A stretch of DNA of 64,000 nucleotides from Malachius bipustulatus (GCA_910589415.1 OU342631.1:61904598-61968597), one strand, 5' to 3'; positions 24,490-36,392 are shown, counted from the stretch's first letter. Notes: generated by a model not told the origin, from the letters alone. Made by a program: numbers and translations.

Positions 24490-24962
24490 TTCACTCAAAG
24501 AAAACTGAAACGTTTACGTTTGTTATTATTTGTTACAACACAACAATAACAATAATGGCGAATGGGGATCGGATCGGATGGCAATGACGTTCGTTGACGG
24601 TCGACGGTAGACGAGTTTCGTGTTCATCTAGCTCACACGCATGCGTTCAGTAGCCACTAGCCGACATCTAACAACGCGAGACCAAAATCAACCACGACCA
24701 TCTCGGATCGTCGATTTATTACGAAATGGAACTTCGGTTCGGGTTCGATCTAGCTCGTGAATTGTTCTTAGCCTGCAATCAGCGAATATACAACGTTGCC
24801 GCTATTGTTCATGTTACATTTTTAACATGATGATGTTACCTAACAACAGTGTCAAATCATGAATATTTCTTTCTAGCATACCGAATCGATTTTAACAACA
24901 ACGTCAGATTGACATCGGTGTTACGTTAACAACGCCAAATGATATTTTCTAGCATACGACCC
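24490..24962 (-). repeat. Element A, right terminal inverted repeat
   Basis: Inverted partner of 21246-21630, ending ATTTTCTAGCATACGACCCA. It carries extra sequence near 24540-24640 that is absent or diverged on the left. Confidence 0.8.
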
Positions 24963-25098
24963 ATACAGTTTTAATTATCCATCTTAAGTGGTTAAAAAAA
25001 TAAAGGAGAAGGAGCAATAAAGATCCACACTCTAATCTTATGTCATGATAAGTTTGCTTTGGTCTTGAAGTCATTAAATAAATAGTTGTGTTTCTCAG

Positions 25099-25343
25099 GT
25101 TGAAGGTCTGAAAGGTCCTTTCGGTTGTCTAAACAACGCTCGTTACGGTATCGCTTGGGGCGCTCTTGGTGCAGCTGAAACATGCCTGAACATAGCCAGG
25201 CAGTATACCTTGGACAGAAAACAGTTTGGAAAGCCGATAGCCGGTAATCAGCTCATACAAAAAAAACTGGCTGACATGATGACTGAGATAACGTTAGGGC
25301 TACAAGGATGTCTACAAGTTGGAAGACTCAAGGATAAAGGCTT
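25099..25343 (+). CDS. Glutaryl-CoA dehydrogenase, coding exon 3 of window
   Basis: Encodes 81 codons beginning [20 protein letters not shown], then [40 protein letters not shown] and [20 protein letters not shown], plus two bases of a split Leu codon. This is the start of the C-terminal alpha-helical domain. The [15 protein letters not shown] block and RKQFG.P...NQLIQ.KLADM are hallmark GCDH/acyl-CoA dehydrogenase sequences, and the Arg of the LDRKQFG segment contacts FAD in the family. The acceptor is TTTCTCAG|G and the donor CTT|GTATGT. Phase and reading frame match the neighbouring exons. No lesions are visible. Confidence 0.95.
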
Positions 25344-26289
25344 GTATGTTTAGAGAGGTCCTTTTATTAATTATTTAATAGATAATTATTTTGTTTGTTT
25401 ATTGACTTATTCACTTATTTTCTTGTCCTGCTCAACAGAACATTGTTCAAAAAATTATAGGACATTATAGGACGGCCTAAACATAAACAAGGATTTTCAA
25501 TATTTTAATAGGGAGTCTCCGTAACTATATTAAGAGATAAAGAAAAATGGACCGCGCATCCTTGATTTCATTTTTTGAGAAAACGTCAATGGGAAAAGTT
25601 AAAATTGGATTATCGCCTTTTGGTTTTTTGCCCAAATTCAAAAAATTTTCCGCTTTTCAATCTGTCATTCACTAATACAATTAGAAGAAAATAATTTACA
25701 CTTTTTTACAAGAACTACAGTGGCGTAGCAATTTTTTCATTAATATTCGAGTTATGAAATAAAATATAACATTAATAACATGAAATTTTTAAAATAAATT
25801 TTTCGTAACCAGATTGTTTAAAGTAGATTGCTTAAAGGCTTATATAAATCTGACAGTCAATAGCGCTAAGTATACCGATAGTAGATCAAGTAAGAAATCT
25901 TGCACTTACTATGGATAAAATACTTTTCGATATAAATTATATGTCAATCACTGTTTAAAACGAGCTCAGTCTGAGAATGTTATATCCTCATAAATTATGT
26001 ATGATTGGCTTATATTATATGAGTATTCGTCTGAATATTAGAATATTTTTAGATATTCTAATAATACTAATGTTTTCTAATATTGGACGAATATTAGAAA
26101 AAAACTTGTAAATTTTTTTCATTTGGACCCGATTCAGAATCAAATTTATTTAATACGTATTTTTCTTATCGTTGACCTTTCTAATTGCTGTTAAATGTAC
26201 CTAATAATGAGTCCTATTATTGTTATCAATTTTCAAAAACTTCAAATTTAATCTCAACTTCTATAGCCCTGAAGAAGAATTTAAATAAA
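25344..26289. other. Intron sequence, no feature recognised
   Basis: AT-rich intronic sequence at the start of the 17.9-kb GCDH intron. No coding segment or repeat is clear by eye apart from runs of A/T and TATTAGAA repeats near 26040-26100. Confidence 0.4.
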
Positions 26290-26585
26290 ATTCGAAAGCT
26301 AGCATAGGAGAAATCTTCTTACGCATAAATTGCATAATTAGTGTATTTTTGATTCAAATTTTGACTATTTTCACCGCTTTTCAAATTGATTTTCTGAAAT
26401 TTTCATAGTCAGGTGATATTAGCGTAGGTAGTGGTTTACAGTGAAAATTTCACGCCATCAATTTTCAGCCAATAAAGATCGAGCATTGCTTACCGTTGCC
26501 ATGGTTATTTGTGTATTATATCGGAAATTTTCTCCTGCAGGGGTAAGCTGGAGAGTATTATAGTGGAAATTTTTTTGACGTTTAA
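26290..26585 (+). repeat. Dispersed repeat (CGCATAAAT..TTTTCACCGCTTTT family), copy 1
   Basis: Contains TACGCATAAATTGCATAATT, TTTTCACCGCTTTTCAAATT and TCAGGTGATATTAGCGTAG, matched by 44960-45110 and, inverted, by 29740-29920. Its last part (26440-26585: AAAATTTCACGCCATCAATT to TATTATAGTGGAAATTTTTT) is a direct repeat of 27350-27490. Confidence 0.6.
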
Positions 26586-27005
26586 TAGTGACAAACCGGA
26601 TCTTTATAAATGTCAACTGTTGACTGTTGCTGTTATTAATATTAATCAACCAATGCGTTTTGTTAAAGTTTCTATTATAATTTGATATTAAAGTGATGTT
26701 TTCGCGTATTACCACGTATGAAATCACGGATTCACTATCGAAAAAATGATCTGAAGAAACCTAATTCACCTAATTTAGTAATTCTATGTGAAATAGGTAG
26801 GTACTTACATAATTTTTCGGATTAACTCACGGCGAATTCATGGGGGTTCGACCACTTTATCTTTATTAATTAATTGTATGGCACTTTTTGTTGGTAGAAT
26901 CCATCTGCTGAGCAAATCCTTGCGCTTTGGAAAGAATGGCATCTAATCAATACTAATCATAATTACTATTGTACCGCAATTGTCGACTTATCATTATCAA
27001 AAACC

Positions 27006-27130
27006 ACACTCGGCTGGTGAAGTTTAGAAACTAAAATTTGTGTTTGACAGCGCTAATAATGGCGGCGCAGTTATTAAACGTCAGTTTGGCGTTGTCACGT
27101 GATTATGTTACGCCGCCATGTCATATTTTT
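27006..27130 (+). repeat. Diverged relative of element B
   Basis: Shares the order of words with 20990-21110 (TAGAAACTAAAATTTGTGTTTGACAGCGCTAA..., a GTTGTCACGTGATTATGTTA segment and CGCCATGTCA) but is heavily diverged and lacks the intact GTATGCTAGAA motif. Confidence 0.45.
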
Positions 27131-27349
27131 ATTTAACAATTAAATTGTAATTTTTCTATTCAAAACTAATTTTGTTGTGAAATTTTCTTTCCAAATACCA
27201 CTCGAAATCAAATTATACCAGGAAATTTTGTTCTCGCTTACGAATATTTTAAGAAAATTATCCCTCGCCTTCGGCTCATGATAATTTTCAAAATATTCGT
27301 GAGCTCGAAAAAATTTCCGGAAATAATTTGACCTCTAGTGGTATTACAT

Positions 27350-27490
27350 GTGAAAATTTCACGCCATTAATTTTCAGCCAATAAAATACGAGCATTGCTT
27401 ACCGTTGCCATGGTTATTTGTGTATTACATCGGAAATTTTCTCCTACTCGGGTAAGCGGGAGGCTATTATAGTGGAAAATTTTTGAGTTG
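27350..27490 (+). repeat. Direct repeat of 26440-26585
   Basis: About 140 bp nearly identical to 26440-26585, including TTACCGTTGCCATGGTTATT and GGTAAGCGGGAGGCTATTAT. It abuts the 3' truncation point of the LINE remnant that follows. Confidence 0.8.
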
Positions 27491-27872
27491 AGAGTTGAGA
27501 GTTTGACGCAGAGTAGATTATTTTTGGTATACTAAGATGTAAAAGGGGTAACTTGACTTTTGAGGCCGAGATATTCGAGCACACTGCCAATAGAACACCA
27601 CCACCTCGACTCAGACCGACATCTGCGAATCTACGATCCTCCCTAAAAACATTATACCTATCCCCACATAATTCAGAGTCAAGCATATCAGTATCTGGCC
27701 ACGTCTCGGTGATAGCCATAAAACCATAATTGATAAACAGAGAAGCGTTAAAAAGGTCATGAAACTTGTTATTAAGAGAACGCACGATCTGGTAATAAAC
27801 ACGAAAATTATTCATAGTACTTGCTGGAATCAGATGAACCAGCTGGAACATCTGATTGCTATTGGAATACAA
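27444..27872 (-). pseudogene. LINE ORF2 remnant, endonuclease N-terminus
   Basis: Read on the - strand from 27872. The translation contains QIVRSLNNKFHDLFNASLFI, AITETWPDTD and LSRGGGVLLAV. These match the N-terminal apurinic-type endonuclease of non-LTR retrotransposons: an N.RSL.NK motif, then the catalytic Glu in the ITETW motif, then GGGVL. The frame ends after about 120 endonuclease residues, where the sequence changes to the 27350-27490 repeat, so the rest of the endonuclease and all of the reverse transcriptase are missing. It lies downstream of ORF1 fragments (28010-29075) of the same element. Inactive. Confidence 0.75.
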
Positions 27873-28009
27873 TAAATCACCTACCTTACCATAGACTCTT
27901 CGATACGATTCACAGTCAGCACTCCAGGCAGCATGATTAACGTCGAGACTTGAACCAGTGGCGATGTTCGTCCTGACTCAATTTGGACAACTGTAACCAG
28001 CCACATTTC

Positions 28010-29085
28010 TTACAGAACATTCCTTAAAGTATGTTCACCGCCGCATATCGGACCGCAAGTATCCGACTTACATCTACTCGTATGGTGATTAAATTTACAA
28101 CAAATATAGCAGCGGAGTATCTGAACAGTGTCATAAACCGGAAAACTATTATAACCCAGAAATACGAGTACATATCCCGAACCAATCACCATGTCGTATG
28201 ATTCACGGTCAAAATTAACAAGTGCCTGAAAAACTTTTGAGTTCTTTCGTGTTGCCTTGATTTCAAGCATATCACGTTCATGATCAGAAGATAAATAGTT
28301 CATCAGAATAGTTCATCACAACAAACAAGTGAAGGACAGATTCCTTCACAGACTTCTCCTACTTCTCAGTAATACCACCAATCCTAATTCTCGGCTTAAT
28401 GCCCCTGACTTCGGTCACCTTTTATATTTTAATAGGTCTCGGGCATCTTTTAAAAAAATAATTCCTTCAGTTTAGAATTGTCTTCGGAACGTTTTCAACC
28501 AATCAAGACACCACCATCTCTAATATGCTCAACTCTAGTTATGTTGATGTCGTGAACAACCGGATCCACCATCCTCGCCTTGATAACAATTATTGCAGGA
28601 TACGACTTATTCTCCACGACACTGGAATAAGACTGCACAGGTTCTTTGTTATGAGCTTTCTGAACCTGTACCATTGACTTCAACTCGTCGATCTTTGAGG
28701 AAAATTAATTTTTGAGTGTAGTAGCCATCATCGACAACTCCAAACGCCTCACAGACTCACCAACCGCATCCTACACATCGCTACGTAGATTATCAATACC
28801 ATCGAGAATCTCACGCATACTATTACCGACGGCATTATTTCTGGTTGAAAGACAAGAATCGCAAGTAGAGCAGGTATTCCTGTATTTCATCAGCTCAGAT
28901 TTCGTATATAGCACACAAGAATAATGAAAGAAGCGATTACAAGATCCCCGCAGCGAATGAAGTCCTCTGTCTTGGCCGACATACAGTGATTGCATTCCGG
29001 TTGAGAAGAGGGATTGGAAGACACATTTTGTGTTCTAATATGTTGAGGTCCACTTTTCAAAGCGGGTTTTGACATTGTTTATAAA
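28010..29085 (-). pseudogene. LINE ORF1 remnant (PHD-like and CCHC zinc motifs), frameshifted
   Basis: On the - strand three broken frames follow each other. Near 29075-28900 a start MSKPALKSGPQ leads to CNHCMSAKTEDFIRCGD, and the adjoining frame continues CNRFFHYSCV and CSTCDSC, together a PHD-type zinc finger split by frameshift. At 28683-28495 is VQSYSSVVENKSYPAIIVIK and RVEHIRDGGVLIG, typical of insect LINE ORF1 proteins. At 28303-28010 is an RNA-binding-like region ending in CYICCKFNHHTSRC and CGPICGGEHT, zinc knuckles. ORF1 proteins bind element RNA. The element is oriented opposite to GCDH and lies in its intron. Stops and frameshifts make it non-functional. Confidence 0.75.
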
Positions 29086-29640
29086 TCTTGGTGGAAGAAC
29101 ACAGGAATCCTGCCGGGTGTCGGCGTGTAAACAGCCGGTAGATAAGGTATCACACAAGATAGCATGCAATAATGGCCTCTATATGTCAGCTCATCATCCT
29201 TAAGTTCCTATCTTAAACAGATTTCGACGGCGGCAGATGAGTTACACGAGCAAACACCCACACTACAGGATAACTATCAAACCATTGCAATAGTGGTGAA
29301 AACAACAATAATAAATCATCTATCAAACTGTAATAAACTCAACTTGAAGCAGAGCACAAATCAAAAGACGATCCACATGCAGTATTCCACCAATTTTATT
29401 ATGAGACAGAATACGTTTACCGGCGCGAAGATGCAAATATTACAGAGCGCTTTCATGCTTGGAACAAATAAAAGCCAGACGAAAAATCATAAAACATGCA
29501 TTCCTGTGTTTATTATGCTCTAGCAATAGCTTTAAATCTGGCAACTCTGCTTGGTTACACTGCTGCTATACACTCCGCGTCGTCGCCAGAGTGTATAGAA
29601 ATTTTAAACGCGGGTTTGGTAAGGCGGTTTAATAGTGCAG
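29086..29640. other. Intron sequence, no feature recognised
   Basis: A possible 5' UTR of the LINE on the - strand lies at its left edge; otherwise no coding or repeat feature is recognised. An imperfect palindrome, CACTCCGCGTCGTCGCCAGAGTGT, lies near 29572-29595. Confidence 0.35.
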
Positions 29641-29925
29641 GTTAGCCAGTGGCAGCATAGGGGAAGGGGAAAAATTTCTAAATTTTGACAATTTTTTTTT
29701 GTTTTGTTAAATTCAAAACTAAATTTTATGGCAGTTTTCAAACGAAATGAAATGAAATGTTCACAGTAAACCGATACGCTAATATACTATGGGAAATTTC
29801 AGAAAGCCAATTTGAAAAGGGGTGAAAATAATCATAATTCAATCGCATAAAATTCACTATTTAATTGAATCGCATGAAATACACTATTTATGCGATTGAT
29901 GTTGCGCAAGATGCTTTTTTGAATT
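29640..29925 (-). repeat. Dispersed repeat family, inverted copy
   Basis: Reverse-complement relative of 44950-45210: CCAGTGGC, AAACGAAATGAAATG, AAAGCCAATTTGAAAAGG and AATCGCATAAAATTCACTAT pair with the + strand words at 44975-45200. Several near-palindromic words (ATTCAATCGCATAAAATTCA) occur. Confidence 0.55.
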
Positions 29926-30195
29926 TTTAGCAACTTCATATCTTGTGTAGTTTTTGAGACCTCAGTGGTGGTCCGAATTAAAGTGACTACCCTGTATTAT
30001 AATAATTCCAACATATCAAGATTTTAGTTAGTTATTGTTATTAGTGTTTTTTTTCTAAATCTAAACTAATTTTCAACAAAATCTTAATAAGAAATCTTCA
30101 ACGAATAAAACTTTACTAGGGATAGGTCTGCTAAAGTAGTATTTTTAAAAGTATTTTTGAAATTGCAAAGGTTGATGGGCAACGGTTATAATTAT

Positions 30196-30422
30196 TATTA
30201 GGAACATTATTTATTCAGTTCAATAATATTAATTATACAATAACAATAATGACGACTAAGAATATTAACATTTATATATTCACTCCAGGACGGTTATACA
30301 TCAACTACTCGTATCTCCTTTACTATCCCAAGTTCCTCTACACACCCGTATTTCACCAGCTTGCGCAACATTCCCATTATACATTCCTTCTGTCTGCTTT
30401 CCGATCTGAGTGGTTCCTAACA
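30196..30422. repeat. Left LTR of the outer element (227 bp)
   Basis: Begins TATTAGGAACATTATTTATT and ends GAGTGGTTCCTAACA. Near-identical to the reassembled right copy. Confidence 0.75.
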
Positions 30423-30732
30423 ACTCGTCCATCCTGACCAGGATTCGTCCTCGAATCCTACAATGGAAAGACCCAAGGTCCTCTAGAGTCTGGCAGGTGA
30501 ACCCGCAGACTGGTTTGCAGAATGGCTGAAGCAAATACTCAATTAATTATACCAACCTCATCTGTTTCACTCAGTCATCTACTTCCCTTTCCATTCATCG
30601 TACTTCCATCAGAGCTCAAACTCGACGTTTCCCAGCTACCCTTGCAGCAAAATCGAACGACACCCGCTCGAAATCACAGCCTCCTAGTTATCATAAAAGA
30701 AAACCCAATCATTCCAGCTCTGGTAGCAAACT

Positions 30733-31383
30733 CGGTCCAGCTCAGCTCGAAGTCGTCGGCTTATCAGCCAACCTAGCAGCAACTCGGTCCATCTCAGCTT
30801 GAAGTCGTCGGCTTATCAGCCAACCAAGCAGCAAACTCGGTCCAGCTCAGCTCGAAGTCGTCGGCTTATCAGCCAACCTAGCAGCAACTCGGTCCATCTC
30901 AGCTCGAAGTCGTCGGCTTATCAGCCAACCAAGCAGCAAACTCGGTCCAGCTCAGCTCGAAGTCGTCGGCTTATCAGCCAACCTAGCAGCAACTCGGTCC
31001 ATCTCAGCTCGAAGTCGTCGGCTTATCAGCCAACCAAGCAGCAAACTCGGTCCAGCTCAGCTCGAAGTCGTCGGCTTATCAGCCAACCAAGCAGCAAACT
31101 CGGTCCAGCTCAGCTCGAAGTCGTCGGCTTATCAGCCAACCAAGCAGCAAACTCGGTCCAGCTCAGCTCGAAGTCGTCGGCTTATCAGCCAACCAAGCAG
31201 CAAACTCGGTCCAGCTCAGCTCGAAGTCGTCGGCTTATCAGCCAACCTAGCAGCAACTCGGTCCATCTCAGCTCGAAGTCGTCGGCTTATCAGCCAACCA
31301 AGCAGCAAACTCGGTCCAGCTCAGCTCGAAGTATGCGGCTTATCAGCCAACCTAGCAGCAATTAGGTCCATCTCAGCTCGACG
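30733..31383 (+). repeat. 52/53-bp tandem repeat (~12 copies)
   Basis: Unit begins CGGTCCAGCTCAGCTCGAAG and contains GTCGTCGGCTTATCAGCCAA; the copies start at 30733, 30785, 30838 and so on. CCAACCTAGCAGCAACT and CCAACCAAGCAGCAAACT variants alternate, giving units of 52 and 53 bp. The open frame across it (30799-31365, Ser/Arg-rich) only reflects the repeat. Confidence 0.95.
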
Positions 31384-31392
31384 TTGTCAACT

Positions 31393-32065
31393 TCTCATTC
31401 CTCTCAGGCATTACATCTCCTCACGAGAATACCCTTCCTCTTTCCTCTCAGGCATTACATCTCCTCACCGAGAACACCCTTCCTCTTTCCTCTCAGGTAT
31501 TACATCTCCTCACCGAGAACACACTTCCTCTTTCCTCTCAGGTATTACATCTCCTCATCGAGAACACCCTTCCTCTTTCCTCTCAGGCATTACATCTCCT
31601 CACCGAGAACACCCTTCCTCTTTCCTCTCAGGCATTACATGTCCTCACCGAGAACACCCTTCCTCTTTCCTCTCAGGCATTACATCTCCTCAACGAGAAC
31701 ACCCTTCCTCTTTCCTCTCAGGCATTACATCTCCTCACCGAGAACACCCTTCCTCTTTCCTCTCAGGTATTACATCTCCTCACCGAGAACACCCTTCCTC
31801 TTTCCTCTCAGGCATTACATCTACTCACCGAGAACACCCTTCCTCTTTCCTCTCAGGCATTACATCTCCAACGAGAACACCCTTACTCCTCTCAGACAGT
31901 ATACCTCTCAAACATTACATATCTATACAGATAACACACTTCCTCTTTCAACACACTTCCTCTTTCCTCTCAGGCATTACATCTCCTCACCGAGAACACC
32001 CTTCCACTTTCCTCTGAGGCATTACATCTCCTCACGAGAATACCCTTCCTCTTTCATATCACATT
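31393..32065 (+). repeat. 45-bp tandem repeat (~14 copies)
   Basis: Unit TTTCCTCTCAGGCATTACAT followed by CTCCTCACCGAGAACACCCT (starts at 31441, 31486, and so on). It is exactly 15 codons long, so an open frame repeating a Pro/Phe/Leu/Arg pattern runs through 31384-32127. The last units are degenerate with indels. I consider the frame incidental. Confidence 0.95.
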
Positions 32066-35000
32066 ATATTACATTTGATTGTTTGACAATTTATTTACTT
32101 ATAGTTTTCCTGCCTTACAAAAACTGATAGGTACCTACATTAAAAGTAATACCAGTAGGTACTCCTCCAAATTTAAGTTAGTTCAATTTATTTTCATTAA
32201 TAGCGCAAATAGGGCACAATTGTTACACATGACAACAGCGGAAAATGTCCAAGGTAATCAATCACATAACCAGGCAGTCCAGGTCCAGACACGCAACACC
32301 TGACCTCTGTAATTTTCGATCAACAAAAGGGGAGGATTACCACTACCAATTATCATTGTCAAATAAAATATTGTCGTTCTATAGCTTTTAATCAACTCAT
32401 TATATAAATAAATAAATAAAATACACTAACAGATATCTCATCAGCTGAACTAGGCCTTCCACTTTCGTATTGTCTAGGTATTTTTCCTTTTTTTTTTTTT
32501 TTTGAATATATGATCGTTTTTCCTTAATAAGGTTTTACTTTCAAGAAAAGAAAGTTATTCGTTTCTCTTACCTTGCGTCGTCTCTGTTCACTTCCCTAAA
32601 GAGGACACTTAAGTGTCTTTAACTGTCTTATTCCTCCGAAAGCTTGCCTAAGCTTGTCATTACCTAACGCTAAGCATTCTTGGCCTTCTTGCTAGCCTCT
32701 GGTGCTTTGACAGCACCCTGCTGAATACACATAAATCACTACTCTACTCAAGACATCTTGATCATTAGCCGTTGATCATAGCCTTGCCAAGGTTTCCGCG
32801 CCAAGACACGCTGTGGTCAACAGTACCCACCATGGTCCTCCCGATCTCAAGTTCGCTCGTGGGCGGTCGGCAGAATCCCCTCGATCCTTCACGCCCGGAA
32901 CACAAAGTCAGGCCACACTTGCCTCCACTCTGACCTACACATGCAGACTACACAGGCATCAATTATTGTCTCTTGGCCACTCTCAGGCTTCACAGGCCAC
33001 AGACCTTCTCTCAGGGACTCGAACCTATGCACAGGCCACACAGGCCCACTCGTCACACAGACCAGGCCACACAGGCCTCCCAGAACTCTACGATCAACGC
33101 TCAGCTCTACTTCAACGTTTCAGCAATCTAGACATCTTCAGTACTCATTAACCTTTGTCTCTTAAGTACCTATATGATTCTCTCTTTTACTACGTGAACT
33201 CTATGCGTGACTATACGTTAACTCTATGCGGATTAATGATTTATGCATGCTTCATCATTCAATTTCTTTCTCTAACTCTAAATAAATCTCTTGCGAGTTC
33301 CTTTAATTATTCAGTAAGGCTCATAAAATAATTATAATCTTTATCATGTACCTACTTAACAATCTTTCTTCCTTAACTCTTTTTGCTTATCCTTAACTCT
33401 ACTCATCTTAGGAATAGGACATTTAGTGAGTACATCAACTCACCTGTTATCTGTATTATAAGAGCACCAGAATACACCAAACTAAAAGTACTAAAAGAAC
33501 TTAAAAGTAAACCCCTGTCTGGATATTTCATTTCCTTCACGCAGCGGACGTTGGCTCTTCAGTGCGTCGGATGCTTTATGCTAACTAAGTCGACCTTAAT
33601 TGCGTATGATATTTATTTTACTGATATTTTGTACATCGATACCAAATATGTAATAATGAAAGAGATTGAATCTGCTTACGTTCTTTTACAATTCTAACAT
33701 AGTAGTCAAACCATTACATCCCTTATTAATCTTATCATAAAGAAATATTACCTTCACTACTTCTCAGTACCTATAAGTATTTTAATTACGTTCGTCTTCA
33801 TCACTTGGCAAAATCATTAGGAGGCCTCCATTGTTTACATTCTAATTAATCAACAGTTAATCACAAAATTAAAATTATGTAATTGCATAAAACCCCCTTT
33901 TTAGTCCAATAAAGTCTAAAAAGTCATACGTATCGATTAAGAATACACATCCTTTTGATAGTTCGATTTATTTTGTTTCATATACGTGGTTTTTATAGTA
34001 ACCGTCCAGTTTGTCTAAACACTCCATCCCGCATAAATAAGTATACGTCACCATTGGTTTTGAATGAGAATTAAATGCACAACACAGCGAATAGAGTGTC
34101 ATTACGTGGATAAATTTTCTGTAGTTCTCAGTGGCTCTCAAACTGACGTAAGCGCTTCAATTCATTGTTTGAATGATTCCTTCAAAAATTTACGCTCGTT
34201 CACAACTTGACAATTAACTGTTTGACATTTTCTGGTGAAATTAAAAATATTAATTCGGACGATTAGTGTGACGTCACATCTGACTTTTTAAAGTTAATCC
34301 TCTATACTTTATTAAACTGCTAATTCACGGGGCGCGTTGTTATTTACCACCTTTAATCATAAGTTTCCTGGGAAAATTTCATTGACATGTAAATTGACAC
34401 TCGGGCATTCGCATCCCTACACATTATTTCTAAACCAACTATTAAATATTAATCATTTATGATATCCAATATTCCGTGAACATTCGTTCTTCATTTTATG
34501 CTGTGCGGGTAGAAAACTCACTGACTGAAGAAGAGAAATTTAATCTTGCGCCTTGCGCGCCAACAGTGTGTCCAGAACTTCAGAGTACCTACATCAAACA
34601 GAATCGGATAGAAAATGAGAGACTTTAAAAATATAAACTATTTAAAATTCACGGCCTCTTGTTAGTGGCTATTTTCCTCTCTCTCACTTACATGTGCACT
34701 AGGTTTACATTAGTAGGTACTTACCTATTTAAACAAAGTATCAAGTCGATTCTATATACCTAAGACGAACGTCGAATGTACATATTTCAGTAATATCGCC
34801 TTAACTTCATAGCAATAATTGAATTATGAATTCACTTAACTTCATAGCGATAATTCCCAAATACGTCGATGAATATACTTAATATCTACTCTTATTTTGA
34901 TCTTCGTCACGTAAATTCGAGGTAAACTTCACGCAATTTATGTTAGGTGAATTAGATTACATAGGTAGGATACCTAAATCAAGTCGAATCGACGCAAATT

Positions 35001-35825
35001 AACCCCAAAATGCTACTTGGGTTCAATTCTACTTCAGCTTACTTCATGCTTTATACCGGCTTAATTCATGCTTCTTCATGCTTCATGCTTATTTTGCTTT
35101 ACTTCTACCTATCGAATTCAAAATATGTCATTTGGACTTTGGAGAGCTCCCCAACTTTAGTCATGCTTTTCATCTACTCATAATTATCTATCATGCATCT
35201 GTCAACTCACTAGCTAAAAATAGCTGCTTACCTTTAGGAATAATCTCAGAATAATCTTCATTACTTATCCTTACTTATCACAACTCTACTCAACATGGCA
35301 ATAGCTGCTTACCTTTGGGAATAACCTTGGAATAATCTTTATAACTTATCTCCTCCAAACTCTACTTATTAATAAACTTTATTGCAGTGCCATCAACTTC
35401 GAACGTCGCAAACTTTAATTTTGGTCAATTTTTGTATGCTGTTTCTCATAACATACCACTGCTTCACTCCCGACACCAGCCGGATATCAATCCAATAATA
35501 CGTTAATACTCCATACTCAGTGTTTTCTTGCAAGATTTCTTGAGCTTCCGTTTTCCTTTAATTTACTAAATTCAGCTTCTAATAAATTTAATTGTTGTTA
35601 ACGGAGGAGCGGAACTTCTCTTAATTACCTAGGTAGGTAGCACATAATAACCATGCGAGGCCCGCGCCGGGGAAACTCGCGCTGCGACTCAGACCACCAA
35701 CACCGGCACCAACACCACCGTTGTTAAAATTTATTTCATCGGAAATTCGCTAAAAACTTAAATTTTTGTTTCACCTCACTTTCACCAAGAAAAGGCATTT
35801 TTGTGGATATCCCACCGCTGTCAAA
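32066..35825. other. Interior of the outer LTR element, no conserved coding domain
   Basis: About 3.8 kb of pyrimidine-rich + strand sequence. Short imperfect repeats are visible: CACAGGCCAC-type words at 32950-33070, TTCATGCTT words at 35040-35095, and a duplicated AATAGCTGCTTACCTTTRGGAATAA segment at 35218 and 35301. Short ORFs at 32813-33151 and 33383-33697 show no domain I recognise. Confidence 0.5.
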
Positions 35826-35874
35826 TATTAGGAACATTATTTATTCAGTTCAATAATATTAATTATACAATAAC
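35826..35874. repeat. Right LTR of the outer element, part 1
   Basis: First 49 bp of the 227-bp LTR, ending in ATAAC, where the BEL element starts. ATAAC recurs at 42830-42834. Confidence 0.75.
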
Positions 35875-36363
35875 TGTTGTCTACAAACGTTGGTTATAGT
35901 GGACTGTATTTTATTTATTTTGAAAAGTTGTAAAATTGTGTTAAATTATGCTGTATACCAAAAAACGAACGCACATTGAGGAGGCACTCACCTTTTGCCG
36001 TTGTTGGTCCCGTCGTTGAGAGCTCTCAAAGGTTGTTCGATTGTTTTCGGGAAGCAGGATCACTAATCTCACAAATTTTCGAGAAAAGCACTTTAATTAA
36101 ACAATTGTTTAGAATGGCTGAATGGGCCGTATCACCGGTTTCTTGGTCGTCGCTTCTCTTCACTCGCCCGCGTGTATTCTTGTATTGCTTGACCAGGGAG
36201 TGGGGCGGGTTTGTGCACACCGCAATATGCGTTGTTCCGCGAAAATACTCAAATTTAAATAAAAAGATATCAACCTAGCAACCAGTCCTACGAAGTGCCA
36301 ATAAAATTAAAAACAAATAAAACTAATTGAAAAGGAGTTGGAGTGGCACGTGATCCAGTCCCA
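35875..36363 (-). repeat. BEL 3' LTR (489 bp)
   Basis: On the + strand it begins TGTTGTCTACAAACG and ends GATCCAGTCCCA. Identical to 42337-42825 except A at about 36176 against C at about 42638. The small ORFs in it recur in both LTRs and are not genes. Confidence 0.92.
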
Positions 36364-36392
36364 AACATTCCACCCACCAAAAACGCCTTGGT
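36364..36392 (-). other. BEL polypurine tract region
   Basis: On the - strand the sequence TTTTTGGTGGGTGGAATGTT immediately precedes the 3' LTR. This G-rich tract is in the position of the plus-strand primer. Confidence 0.6.

Larger units (their letters stand above)
20656..25098 (+). other. GCDH intron holding interleaved palindromes
   Basis: 4.4-kb intron between the exons ending at 20655 and starting at 25099. Most of it (20984-24962) is built of inverted repeats sharing the word GTATGCTAGAA, described separately. The ends (20656-20980 and 24970-25098) look like ordinary AT-rich intron. Confidence 0.8.
27444..29085 (-). mobile_element. Degenerate non-LTR retrotransposon (LINE), 3' end lost
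   Basis: Groups the ORF1 and endonuclease remnants. Order on the - strand is ORF1 then ORF2 endonuclease, as in two-ORF insect LINEs (Jockey/I-like organisation). No reverse transcriptase and no poly-A or microsatellite tail is visible at 27444, so it was cut at the 3' end, unlike the usual 5' truncation. Confidence 0.7.

Noticed and set aside
30423..30445. Resemblance to the 5' end of tRNA-Leu next to the outer LTR (GTCAGGATGGACGAGT on the - strand)
   Set aside because: A primer site should match a tRNA 3' end or a cleaved internal end; matching the 5' end gives no usable primer. Treated as coincidence.
30799..32127. 188- and 247-codon ORFs with regular repeats, possible gag or structural protein
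   Set aside because: They follow 52/53-bp and 45-bp tandem repeats; the 45-bp unit keeps frame by arithmetic only. No domain and no start context beyond chance.
35976..36278. 100-codon ORF in the BEL LTR (also at 42438-42740)
   Set aside because: Lies wholly inside both LTR copies and opposite to the element; LTR sequence, not a gene.
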